Shown here: in pieces, positions 54,745-62,576 of the stretch
Numbering within the stretch: position 1 is the first letter of the stretch
How the letters are laid out: each line of letters begins with the position of its first letter
From: Pedobacter sp. MC2016-15
GTDB lineage: Bacteria > Bacteroidota > Bacteroidia > Sphingobacteriales > Sphingobacteriaceae
DNA length: 64,000 nucleotides
Direction of reading: 5' to 3'
Assembly: GCF_026239695.1 (NCBI RefSeq)
Contig: NZ_JAPIVS010000003.1
Location: 248,001-312,000 of the forward strand
Made by a program: the position numbers and the translations under genes
The notes under the pieces: generated by a model
Told to the model about the DNA's origin: nothing
Seen by the model: the letters and a program-made list of their open reading frames with translations, nothing else
Databases searched by the model: none

Positions 54745-56007
54745 ATGAAAAGGAAAATGATAACCGGGGAAAGGATCATGTATATCAATGCATCTACCTC
54801 TCTCAATTGCGTCTTTACCGCTAAAATCCGCGGATCGATCTTGGCCGATAGTTTACATACAGCATTGGGCAAAATCCAGAAGAAACATCCATTGTTACGT
54901 TCCCTGATCAAAGATTCAGGAAGAGGAGGGCCATATTTTGTTTCTGCGAAAGACATCCTTCCAATTCCCGTACGTGTAGTGGTAAGAAAGGGCGACAATC
55001 ACTGGGAAGCAGAATCGAAGACAGAATGGATTAAATTATTCAATGATCGCAACGCTCCTATGGCCAGGGTCGTTTGGTTGCAGGGAAAAGATGTTTCCGA
55101 GCTGATGCTGGTTTGTCCGCATTGTATATGTGATGGAAGAAGCATACTGACACTCATGGAAGAATTGTTGTTACTGATCGATCATCCTGAAAAAGAACTT
55201 GAGCCATATGCTCCCTTTAACTCGGTACAGGAATTACTTTCTGAAAAATATTCTTTTGGCAAACTGATCAGAGTGAGGCTGCTCTCTGTGCTGGCAGTAT
55301 GGTTTCTGTTTACAAAATCACGTCCCGAAACACCGCTCAGAGGAAATCCATATATGTTGCACTGGAAGCTGACCAGGGAAAGCACCGACGCAATTGCTGC
55401 GGCATGTAAAAGAACAGGAACAACTGTACATGCAGTTCTATGTGTGGCCTTTCTGGAAGCATTCCGGCTGGTAAAAGCTGAGCAGGCCAGGGGCAATGCT
55501 GTTAGTCCGGTAGATATCAGAAAATATGTGCCGGAGATCAAAGATGATATGATGTTCGCTATGGCTCCTACCGTAGAAGTTAGCCTGGATCAGGGTCAGG
55601 CAAGTTTTTGGGTCAAAGCAAAGCTACTGAGTAATCAGCTTCGTGTAAAAATAGATGCGCTGAAGGGTCGTGAGTCGCTCCTGCTAAGTGAATATCTTTC
55701 GGCGGACAGAATTGTGAAATATTTAAAAACCGCCGGGGCCACACATGATATCACAGTTTCAAATATGGGCAGGTTAACTATTCCTGAAAAATATGATTCT
55801 TTTGAGCTGGAAACAATCTATAGCCCTACAGTAGCATTTCCCTGGAAAAATCCCACTACGGCATTGATTCATACTTTCCGTGGCAGAATGGATTTCACAT
55901 TTTGTTCAAATGATAGGTTTTTGAGGCAGGAAGAAGCAGAACAAATCCGCGATACGCTGCTCGGCTTATTACTGAAGGGGGCAGAAGAAGTCTATGCAGC
56001 GATTTAA
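54745..56007 (+). CDS. Condensation-domain-like O-acyltransferase 2 (PHxxxDG)
   Basis: Tandem paralogue of acyltransferase 1, 420 residues, sharing the MKRK start and the C-terminal FELETIYSPTVAFPWKNPTTALIHTFRGRMDFTF. The motif reads CPHCICDGRSILTLMEELLLL: catalytic His126 and Asp130 are kept, while the first His of HHxxxDG is Pro. Activity is still expected. SPVDIRKYVPEIKDDMMF corresponds to the matching segment of copy 1. It likely adds a second acyl group or uses a different acceptor. It overlaps the following membrane-protein gene by 14 nt. Confidence 0.87.
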   Translation: MKRKMITGERIMYINASTSLNCVFTAKIRGSILADSLHTALGKIQKKHPLLRSLIKDSGRGGPYFVSAKDILPIPVRVVVRKGDNHWEAESKTEWIKLFNDRNAPMARVVWLQGKDVSELMLVCPHCICDGRSILTLMEELLLLIDHPEKELEPYAPFNSVQELLSEKYSFGKLIRVRLLSVLAVWFLFTKSRPETPLRGNPYMLHWKLTRESTDAIAAACKRTGTTVHAVLCVAFLEAFRLVKAEQARGNAVSPVDIRKYVPEIKDDMMFAMAPTVEVSLDQGQASFWVKAKLLSNQLRVKIDALKGRESLLLSEYLSADRIVKYLKTAGATHDITVSNMGRLTIPEKYDSFELETIYSPTVAFPWKNPTTALIHTFRGRMDFTFCSNDRFLRQEEAEQIRDTLLGLLLKGAEEVYAAI

Positions 56008-56494
56008 TCAGGAGGAATACGAAACCTGGAGGAGATTCACCCGTAAAAACCTGTTGCTGTCAGCCCTGGTAAACCTGGTGTTCAATACCTGTTATCCTTA
56101 TTTTAACTTCAGGGATCTTAATGCCGTTTCTCTTTTCCATGGCAATTTTTGCTATGCACGATTTATCCTGCCCATGGCTTTTTTGCTGCCCTTGCTGATC
56201 ACTTTTGATATCATGAAAAAAGCTATGGCGCTGGCAGAGGAAAGGGGAGAGGTTTTGGTACTGCCAGCTGATTCTTCAAAGTATAAGCTTATTTTTAGGG
56301 CTGCAGCTGTCAATGGAACTGTTACACTTACAGCAGTAGTATGCTGTATGTTAGCTGTCCATCTCAGCCTGCCTGAAAATTATCATTTTGATGGAAGACT
56401 ATTGTCTGTTCTGATGGGCTCGCTGGCAGGAATTTTGGCGATGTATTTCACCTTTGGCGCTATCAGAAAGGTAAGAAGTCTCTCTGCGCAATGA
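55994..56494 (+). CDS. Small four-helix membrane protein at the end of the lipid operon
   Basis: A 166-residue integral membrane protein with an N-terminal amphipathic start (MQRFNQEEYETWRRFTRKNLL). Four hydrophobic segments follow: LSALVNLVFNTCYPYF, FILPMAFLLPLLITFDI, AAVNGTVTLTAVVCCMLAVH and LLSVLMGSLAGILAMYFTFGAI. No family is recognised. Its 14-nt overlap with acyltransferase 2 places it in the operon, where it could help with transport or membrane anchoring of the product; that role is inference. Confidence 0.8.
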   Translation: MQRFNQEEYETWRRFTRKNLLLSALVNLVFNTCYPYFNFRDLNAVSLFHGNFCYARFILPMAFLLPLLITFDIMKKAMALAEERGEVLVLPADSSKYKLIFRAAAVNGTVTLTAVVCCMLAVHLSLPENYHFDGRLLSVLMGSLAGILAMYFTFGAIRKVRSLSAQ

Positions 56495-56571
56495 TTCCGG
56501 AGAGATATAATCCCTTTGAAAAATTTGTTAATGCTGTCTACATTGATTAAAATTGATCAGATACAATTCAT

Positions 56572-58575
56572 ATGGAAAAATTGAAAACTGCGTTGCTCCT
56601 CATGGCAATGTGTATAGGATATACTGTTCAGGCTAAAGTAAAATTGCCTGCTGTTTTTAGCGACAATATGGTGCTGCAGCAAAAAACCAAAGCTGCCATA
56701 TGGGGCCAGACAGAGCCGGGAAAATCAGTGACACTTGCCACTACATGGAGTACGGAAAAATATACAGCGAATGCTGATCAGAAGGGTAAGTGGAAGATAA
56801 TCATGTCTACGCCTGCGTACGGAGGCCCATATACAATTACTATTTCTGATGGCGAAGAGTTAATTCTCAACAATGTGCTTATCGGTGAGGTCTGGCTTTG
56901 CTCAGGGCAGTCGAATATGGAAATGCCTCTGGCAGGATGGGGAAAGATCAAAGATTATGAAAAGGAAATCGGGGAAGCAAAATATCCGCATATCAGGTTG
57001 CTGCAGGTAGAGCATCAAACGTCCAACCAGCCACAAGCTGATGCAAGGGTGGCCGGAGGGGGATGGCATGAATGCAGTCCTGAAAGCATTGCTGATTTCT
57101 CGTCTACTGCTTATTTTTTTGCAAGGGAACTCTACAGGAAAAATGGTATTCCTGTGGGGCTGATCCATACTTCATGGGGAGGCACCATTGCAGAAGCATG
57201 GACGAGTGGCAGCACGCTGAAGAGTATGCCTTATTTTACAGCTGCAGTAAACAAAATCGCCCGTACCGACCAGGATAAAATGACCCGTAATTACCAAAAG
57301 GATTTGGAGAGCTGGCAGAAAACTGTGCTGGCGAAAGATGCCGGCCTTGCGGGAGGGAAACCATTATGGACTGCCACGACTTATAGTGACACAGACTGGA
57401 AAACTATGACATTGCCCGCATTATGGGAAGAAACAGCACTGCCTGCTTTTGATGGGATCGTCTGGTTTCGCAAAAAAGTTACCATTCCGGCAAGCTGGGC
57501 AGGTAAGGAGCTGAAGCTGAACCTGGGCACCATCGACGACGATGATATCACGTATTTTGATGGATTGAAAATTGGAGAAACAAAAGGTTACGGGGAAACT
57601 CGTTCCTATACTGTTCCTGCTGCTAATGTAAAGGCCGGCGATTTTGTAATCACTGTAAGAGTGTCCGATCTTACCGGTGGTGGCGGTATTTATGGTGAAA
57701 GTAAAGCGCTTTCACTTGAGTCGGCAGAGGGAGAAAAAATAGCTTTAGAGGGCGATTGGAAATATAAGCCGGGATTAAATTTTAAGGATATCTCTCCCGC
57801 ACCTGCTTCGAGCCAGGATCCCAACCGGCCCACGGTTTTATATAATGCGATGATACATCCCTTTATTCAGTTTGCGATAAAGGGGGCGATCTGGTACCAG
57901 GGAGAAAGTAATGCCGACCGGGCGCATCAGTATCGTACGCTTTTCCCGGCAATGATCACTGACTGGCGAAAGAAGTGGAACGCCGGAGAATTTCCTTTCT
58001 ATTTTGTGCAGCTTGCCAACTTCATGAAAACTTCCGAGCTGCCTGAAGCCTCCAATTGGGCAGAATTGAGAGACGCACAGCTGAAAACGCTGGCACTACC
58101 CAACACAGGGATGGCAGTAACTATAGACATTGGGGAAGGCACAGATATTCACCCTAAAAATAAACAAGAGGTAGGGCGCCGTCTCGCGCTCATCGCTTTA
58201 GCTAAAACCTATGAAGAGAACACGGCCTTCTCTGGCCCGGCTGTAATTTCACAGCAAATCAGCGGAAATATCGTTACACTGAACTTTAAATATGCAGATG
58301 GAGGTCTAAAAACCAGGAGTGGCAGCAATGTCGCAGGTTTTGCTCTTGCTGGTGCAGACCAGAAATTCTACTGGGCACAGGGTGTTATCAAAGATAAGCA
58401 GGTGATACTTACTAGCGCTGATGTTCCAAATCCCGTGGCTGTAAGGTATGCCTGGGCAGATAATCCGGTGTCTAATTTAGTGAATGAAGAGGGATTGCCA
58501 GCATCACCTTTCCGTACCGACAACTGGCCAGATGTTACTGCTGCAAAAACAAAGGCAAAGCCTGTACGAAGGTAG
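56572..58575 (+). CDS. Secreted SGNH acetylesterase with inserted jelly-roll domain (sialate O-acetylesterase-like)
   Basis: Exported 667-residue carbohydrate acetylesterase, signal peptide to about TVQA. An N-terminal Ig-like domain (VLQQKTKAAIWGQTEPGKSVT) is followed by nucleophile Ser114 in SGQSNMEMPL. Then GLIHTSWGGTIAEAWTS precedes an inserted GH2-like galactose-binding jelly roll at about 270-400 (FDGIVWFRKKVTIPASWAGKEL). The SGNH fold then resumes with GAIWYQGESNADRA and the Asp/His of GTDIHPKNKQEVGRRLA. It differs from the 500-residue paralogue at 10073 mainly by this insertion. The start ATG lies 77 nt after the lipid operon, and its role fits polysaccharide deacetylation rather than lipid synthesis. 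Confidence 0.92.
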   Translation: MEKLKTALLLMAMCIGYTVQAKVKLPAVFSDNMVLQQKTKAAIWGQTEPGKSVTLATTWSTEKYTANADQKGKWKIIMSTPAYGGPYTITISDGEELILNNVLIGEVWLCSGQSNMEMPLAGWGKIKDYEKEIGEAKYPHIRLLQVEHQTSNQPQADARVAGGGWHECSPESIADFSSTAYFFARELYRKNGIPVGLIHTSWGGTIAEAWTSGSTLKSMPYFTAAVNKIARTDQDKMTRNYQKDLESWQKTVLAKDAGLAGGKPLWTATTYSDTDWKTMTLPALWEETALPAFDGIVWFRKKVTIPASWAGKELKLNLGTIDDDDITYFDGLKIGETKGYGETRSYTVPAANVKAGDFVITVRVSDLTGGGGIYGESKALSLESAEGEKIALEGDWKYKPGLNFKDISPAPASSQDPNRPTVLYNAMIHPFIQFAIKGAIWYQGESNADRAHQYRTLFPAMITDWRKKWNAGEFPFYFVQLANFMKTSELPEASNWAELRDAQLKTLALPNTGMAVTIDIGEGTDIHPKNKQEVGRRLALIALAKTYEENTAFSGPAVISQQISGNIVTLNFKYADGGLKTRSGSNVAGFALAGADQKFYWAQGVIKDKQVILTSADVPNPVAVRYAWADNPVSNLVNEEGLPASPFRTDNWPDVTAAKTKAKPVRR

Positions 58576-58672
58576 GCCAAATGCTATTCCTGTGTCACAT
58601 TGCAGTGAAGGAGAAACAAAATTACACCGGGTAAGGTAGTGTATATAAGTTTAAACATTTAAATATTATATC

Positions 58673-59449
58673 ATGAAGTTACAAGGAAAAGTTGCGTTAG
58701 TTACAGGAGCATCGAGAGGTATTGGTCAGGGCATTGCAATCAGTCTGGCACAGGCCGGAGCTGAAGTTGCATTGGCCGACATCACACTTGATGTATTGGA
58801 AGAAACAAAAAAGCTTGTGGAACAGGAAGGTGTAAAAGTGAAAACCTACCAGGTTGATGTGACACAATTTGATACTGTGAGAAGAACGGTACAAGCAGTT
58901 GCATCAGACTTTGGAACACTTGATATCGCAGTGAATAATGCAGGGGTATTGGGTATCCATAAAGTAATCGATATGACACCTGAGCAGTGGGATCAGGTGA
59001 TGGATGTTAATGCCAAAGGCGTATTTTTAGCCAGTAAAGCTGAGTTGGAAGTGATGTTGCCAAAAAAATCAGGAGCGATCATCAATGTTTCATCAATTTT
59101 AGGCAAAACAGGGATGTCTGATGTTTCTGCATACAGTGCATCAAAATTTGCCGTAATTGGATTCACAAATTCGCTGGCAAAAGAAGTTGCCAAGGAGGGG
59201 ATTACAGTAAATGCATTATGCCCGGGAATTGTAGGTACAGGAATGTGGAGAGGCGACAAGGGCTTGGCTAAAGCATTTGCTAAAGAGGGAGAAACCGAAG
59301 AGCAGTCATGGGAAAGAAATCAGGAAAGTCTTCTGCCGCAGGGTGAAGCACAGACGCCGGAAGATATGGGTGCTTTAGTAGTCTATCTTGCTTCGGCGGT
59401 ACACGTTACTGGTCAGGCCATCGCCGTTGACGGTGGTTTTGGATTATAG
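58673..59449 (+). CDS. Short-chain dehydrogenase/reductase
   Basis: Classical SDR oxidoreductase of 258 residues: TGASRGIGQG cofactor motif, NNAGVLG, catalytic Ser in INVSSILGK and Tyr/Lys in YSASKFAVIGF. VTGQAIAVDGGFGL forms the C-terminus. The absence of a basic residue cluster and the Asp after the second strand (ALADITLD) suggest NAD(H) preference. Members reduce acetoin, sugars or 3-oxoacyl groups; sequence alone does not decide. It is monocistronic, with a strong terminator 23 nt downstream. Confidence 0.92.
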   Translation: MKLQGKVALVTGASRGIGQGIAISLAQAGAEVALADITLDVLEETKKLVEQEGVKVKTYQVDVTQFDTVRRTVQAVASDFGTLDIAVNNAGVLGIHKVIDMTPEQWDQVMDVNAKGVFLASKAELEVMLPKKSGAIINVSSILGKTGMSDVSAYSASKFAVIGFTNSLAKEVAKEGITVNALCPGIVGTGMWRGDKGLAKAFAKEGETEEQSWERNQESLLPQGEAQTPEDMGALVVYLASAVHVTGQAIAVDGGFGL

Positions 59450-59472
59450 TACAACGGTGTGTGAATATTTAT

Positions 59473-59509
59473 GGAGGCCTTTCCAATTGGAAGGGCCTCC
59501 TTTTTTTTT
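59473..59509 (+). terminator. Rho-independent terminator
   Basis: A 12-bp GC-rich stem (GGAGGCCTTTCC / GGAAGGGCCTCC, one G-U pair) with AATT loop is followed by nine T residues. It is the strongest terminator in the window and ends the short-chain dehydrogenase transcript. Confidence 0.93.
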
Positions 59510-59607
59510 GGTGCCCCCATTTATATTACACAGATATTACCAGACTTCTGATCATGATCAGATAAATTGCCGGAGTTGGACTTAATTTTGAAGTCTTTTA
59601 CACCAAA

Positions 59608-60498
59608 ATGCAAACCGTGAAGCTTTTAGATATTACATACAAGCGTCTTGTCAATAGGGAATTGAAGCTGGATATTTATCAGCCTCAGTCCAGAACGGAA
59701 AATAGAGCACCGGTTGTGATCTTTATTCATGGCGGAGGCTGGGCTTCCGGCGATAAGTCGGAAATTCATCAGGATTACCGGGCTACTTTACTCAATGATC
59801 TCTTAGATAAAGGTTTTGCGGTGGTAAGTATCGATTACCGTCTGACAGATCTCGAACACATCCATTTTCCGTCACCAGTGATCGATTGCAAAGATGCATT
59901 GCGATGGGTGTATAAAAATTCAGAATTATATCGCTTTGATATTAACAGGATAGGCCTATGGGGAACTTCAGCAGGTGCACATATGGCGATGTTACTGGCT
60001 TATTCTGAAGATCAGGATTTTTATGGTGCAGATGAGTTGAAAGCTTACAGTTCAAAAGTGAACTATGTTTTTAATAATTATGGTCCGGTAGACCTCAATA
60101 TGCTCTTTAAACCCAATCTGGGTAATTTTAAATTGGGATTGGCAAGAATATTTTTAACACGGAAATACAACCTGCGACAATCCAGACTCGCGACTTTCTC
60201 AGGTATGGATATTGAAAACCAGAAAAAAGAAGTGATTAGTTTCACAGAATTGTATTCTCCTGTGAAATACATTGATGCGCAAGCTGTGCCAACTTTTACG
60301 ATTCACGGTGATCAGGATCAAACTGTGCCATTGAAGCAGGCCTTGATACTTGATAAAGCGCTAAAGAGGCATAGTATTCCCCATCATATGGTTGTTTATT
60401 CCGGACAGGGGCATGGGCTCAAAACATTGCGTCAGGATCAGATTTCAGACCTAAGTAAAAGTCTGCTCTCATTTATCAGTGAATTCGGCAACAACTAA
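59608..60498 (+). CDS. Alpha/beta hydrolase, esterase/lipase (HSL-like)
   Basis: A 296-residue cytosolic hydrolase without signal peptide. It shows the oxyanion motif FIHGGGWASGD, nucleophile in LWGTSAGAHMAM, and an acid in IHGDQDQTVPLKQA plus His in YSGQGHGLKTL, so the triad is complete. The pattern fits the carboxylesterase/hormone-sensitive-lipase-like group that often removes acyl groups from sugars or small esters. Nearest neighbours do not share its function clearly. Confidence 0.9.
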   Translation: MQTVKLLDITYKRLVNRELKLDIYQPQSRTENRAPVVIFIHGGGWASGDKSEIHQDYRATLLNDLLDKGFAVVSIDYRLTDLEHIHFPSPVIDCKDALRWVYKNSELYRFDINRIGLWGTSAGAHMAMLLAYSEDQDFYGADELKAYSSKVNYVFNNYGPVDLNMLFKPNLGNFKLGLARIFLTRKYNLRQSRLATFSGMDIENQKKEVISFTELYSPVKYIDAQAVPTFTIHGDQDQTVPLKQALILDKALKRHSIPHHMVVYSGQGHGLKTLRQDQISDLSKSLLSFISEFGNN

Positions 60499-60621
60499 TC
60501 GTTAAATCAACGAATACGTCTTTATTTATCTAAGTTTGGTTTGATTATTGTCAACGCAACAACTGAATAGATGTTGTGACTCTTATTTAGTCCGCTACTT
60601 TAATGCTATGTATTTCTAACG

Positions 60622-61683
60622 ATGGAAACTTTTCAGAACGTTCTTTATTATTCAGGTTTATTTATAATTTTAGCCTCACTGATTCCCCTGATCAGGCATG
60701 ACTATTGGATTTTCAGAGTATTTGAATATCCAAGATTACAAAAGCTCACGCTAAACGTTTTCATCCTCGTTTTGTATGTAATTCTTTTTCCTATTCAAAG
60801 TGTTGCAGATTTTACGCTGATTGCTCTTCTTTCCCTGAACCTCGTTTACCTTGGCTGGCAGATTTTTCCTTTCACTGTTCTCGCTAAAAAACAGATTGTT
60901 CAAAGCACCCGGCCAGTCGGCAAACATAACATACAACTGCTGATTGCAAATGTCTTTCAGGACAATAAGAAATATGCAGATTATCATCAGCTGATCAAAA
61001 GCTGCAGTCCCGATGTAGTACTGATGGTCGAGACAAACCAGTGGTGGCAGGATAAGATGGACAGTATCGGAGCTGAGTATCCTCATCAGATAAAGATCCC
61101 GCTGGAAAACACTTATGGCATGTTACTTTATTCCAGACTGGAACTGGTAGATGGCAGCGTAAAGTACCTGGTGGAAGATGATATACCTTCTATTGAAACG
61201 GAAGTGAAGTTGCCTTCTGGTGAACTGGTAAAATTATTTTGCCTGCATCCCAGACCACCTGTGCCACAGGAAAGTCCGCAATCAACCGAACGGGACAAAG
61301 AGATCCTGCTGGTTGCAAAAAAAGCAAAGGAAAGTAGATACCCTGCCATTGTAATTGGCGATCTGAATGATGTGGCCTGGAGTTATACGACGGAACTATT
61401 TTCTAAAATAAGTGAACTGCTTGACCCCAGAAAGGGAAGAGGTTTCTTCAACAGTTTCAATGCTAAATATTTCTTTTTACGCTTTCCGCTGGATCATGTG
61501 TTCTGTTCTGCTGATTTCACGCTGACATCAATTAAAAGAATGAATAGCTGTGGCTCTGATCATTTTCCTATGTGTATTAATTTGCAATATGATCGCAGTT
61601 CCATATCGAAAAATGATATACCGGAAGCTGAGCAGGAGGATCTTGAATTGTTCAGGGAAAAAGTAAATGCAGATACAGCTTAA
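60622..61683 (+). CDS. Membrane-anchored endonuclease/exonuclease/phosphatase-fold protein
   Basis: A 353-residue protein with three N-terminal membrane helices (YSGLFIILASLIPLI, LTLNVFILVLYVILFPI, FTLIALLSLNLVYLGW). An EEP catalytic domain follows: LLIANVFQDNKKYADYHQLI, DVVLMVETNQWW, VIGDLNDVAWS, FPLDHVFCSADF and GSDHFPM. The metal- and phosphate-binding Asn, Glu, Asp/Asn and terminal Asp-His residues are present. It is a probable phosphodiesterase or phosphatase facing the periplasm; its substrate is unknown. Confidence 0.88.
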   Translation: METFQNVLYYSGLFIILASLIPLIRHDYWIFRVFEYPRLQKLTLNVFILVLYVILFPIQSVADFTLIALLSLNLVYLGWQIFPFTVLAKKQIVQSTRPVGKHNIQLLIANVFQDNKKYADYHQLIKSCSPDVVLMVETNQWWQDKMDSIGAEYPHQIKIPLENTYGMLLYSRLELVDGSVKYLVEDDIPSIETEVKLPSGELVKLFCLHPRPPVPQESPQSTERDKEILLVAKKAKESRYPAIVIGDLNDVAWSYTTELFSKISELLDPRKGRGFFNSFNAKYFFLRFPLDHVFCSADFTLTSIKRMNSCGSDHFPMCINLQYDRSSISKNDIPEAEQEDLELFREKVNADTA

Positions 61684-61713
61684 AAAATCGGCTGAAACAT
61701 TTAACTTCAGTCC

Positions 61714-62541
61714 ATGATTATCGTTATCCATTGTAAAGATGATATCGGGCTTGTTGCCGCTATATCAAATGTTTTATCGGCACACCAGCTCAACATTGTA
61801 TCGATGCGGGAGCATGTTGATGTACAATCGAATCGCTTTTACGTGCGATTACAGGTTGACCAAACTACCGATGAAGAGATTCTGCACGAAAAATTACTGG
61901 GGGTATTGCCCTCTGATGCGATGATTACCATCAACCCGCTTCCCCATAAGCGAATTGTAGTACTGGTAACAAAGGAGTACCATTGCCTGACCGACATCCT
62001 GATCAGGAATTACTTTGGAACACTTGGAGCAACCGTTTTAGGTGTAATCGGAAATCACGGTCATCTTGGCGACATTTGTAAACGCTTTGATGTTCCTTTC
62101 TTTGCGGTATCACATGAACAAAAAAACAAATCGGATTTTGAGCAGGAAATAAGCAGTATTATCAGTTCGTATGAGCCCGACTATATCGTGCTGGCAAAAT
62201 TTATGAGGATCCTATCGCCGGATTTTGTTGCCCTGTTCCCCACAAAAATCATCAATATCCATCATTCTTTCTTACCTGCTTTTATTGGGGCAAATCCCTA
62301 CAAACAAGCGTTTGAGAGGGGAGTGAAGCTCATCGGCGCAACTGCTCATTTCGTCACAAATGACCTTGATGAAGGACCGATTATTGCTCAGCAAATTATA
62401 CCCGTAAACCATTCACTGACGGCTGCAGATATGATGAAGGCAGGAAAGGAAATTGAAACCTCTGTACTCGCCAAAGCCCTGAGGATGGTGTTTGAAGACC
62501 GTGTCTTTGTTTACAAGAATAAAACTGTTGTATTTGAGTAA
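61714..62541 (+). CDS. purU: Formyltetrahydrofolate deformylase
   Basis: Cytosolic enzyme that hydrolyses 10-formyltetrahydrofolate to formate and tetrahydrofolate, balancing one-carbon pools. It is 275 residues long, a normal length. It has an N-terminal ACT domain (IVIHCKDDIGLVAAISNVLSAHQLNIVSMREHVD) and a C-terminal formyltransferase fold with IINIHHSFLPAFIGANPYKQAFERGVKLIGATAHFVTNDLDEGPIIAQ, including the conserved Asn, His and Asp of formyl-transfer enzymes. The start ATG lies 30 nt after the preceding stop. Confidence 0.95.
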   Translation: MIIVIHCKDDIGLVAAISNVLSAHQLNIVSMREHVDVQSNRFYVRLQVDQTTDEEILHEKLLGVLPSDAMITINPLPHKRIVVLVTKEYHCLTDILIRNYFGTLGATVLGVIGNHGHLGDICKRFDVPFFAVSHEQKNKSDFEQEISSIISSYEPDYIVLAKFMRILSPDFVALFPTKIINIHHSFLPAFIGANPYKQAFERGVKLIGATAHFVTNDLDEGPIIAQQIIPVNHSLTAADMMKAGKEIETSVLAKALRMVFEDRVFVYKNKTVVFE

Positions 62542-62576
62542 CAGATTTTTGTATCTTCCTTAAATAATTTGAAGAT

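Noticed and set aside
53455..56007. Reading the two HxxxDG proteins as nonribosomal peptide condensation enzymes
   Set aside because: No adenylation domain or peptidyl carrier system is nearby, and free-standing proteins of this size next to glycosyltransferases fit O-acyltransferases better.
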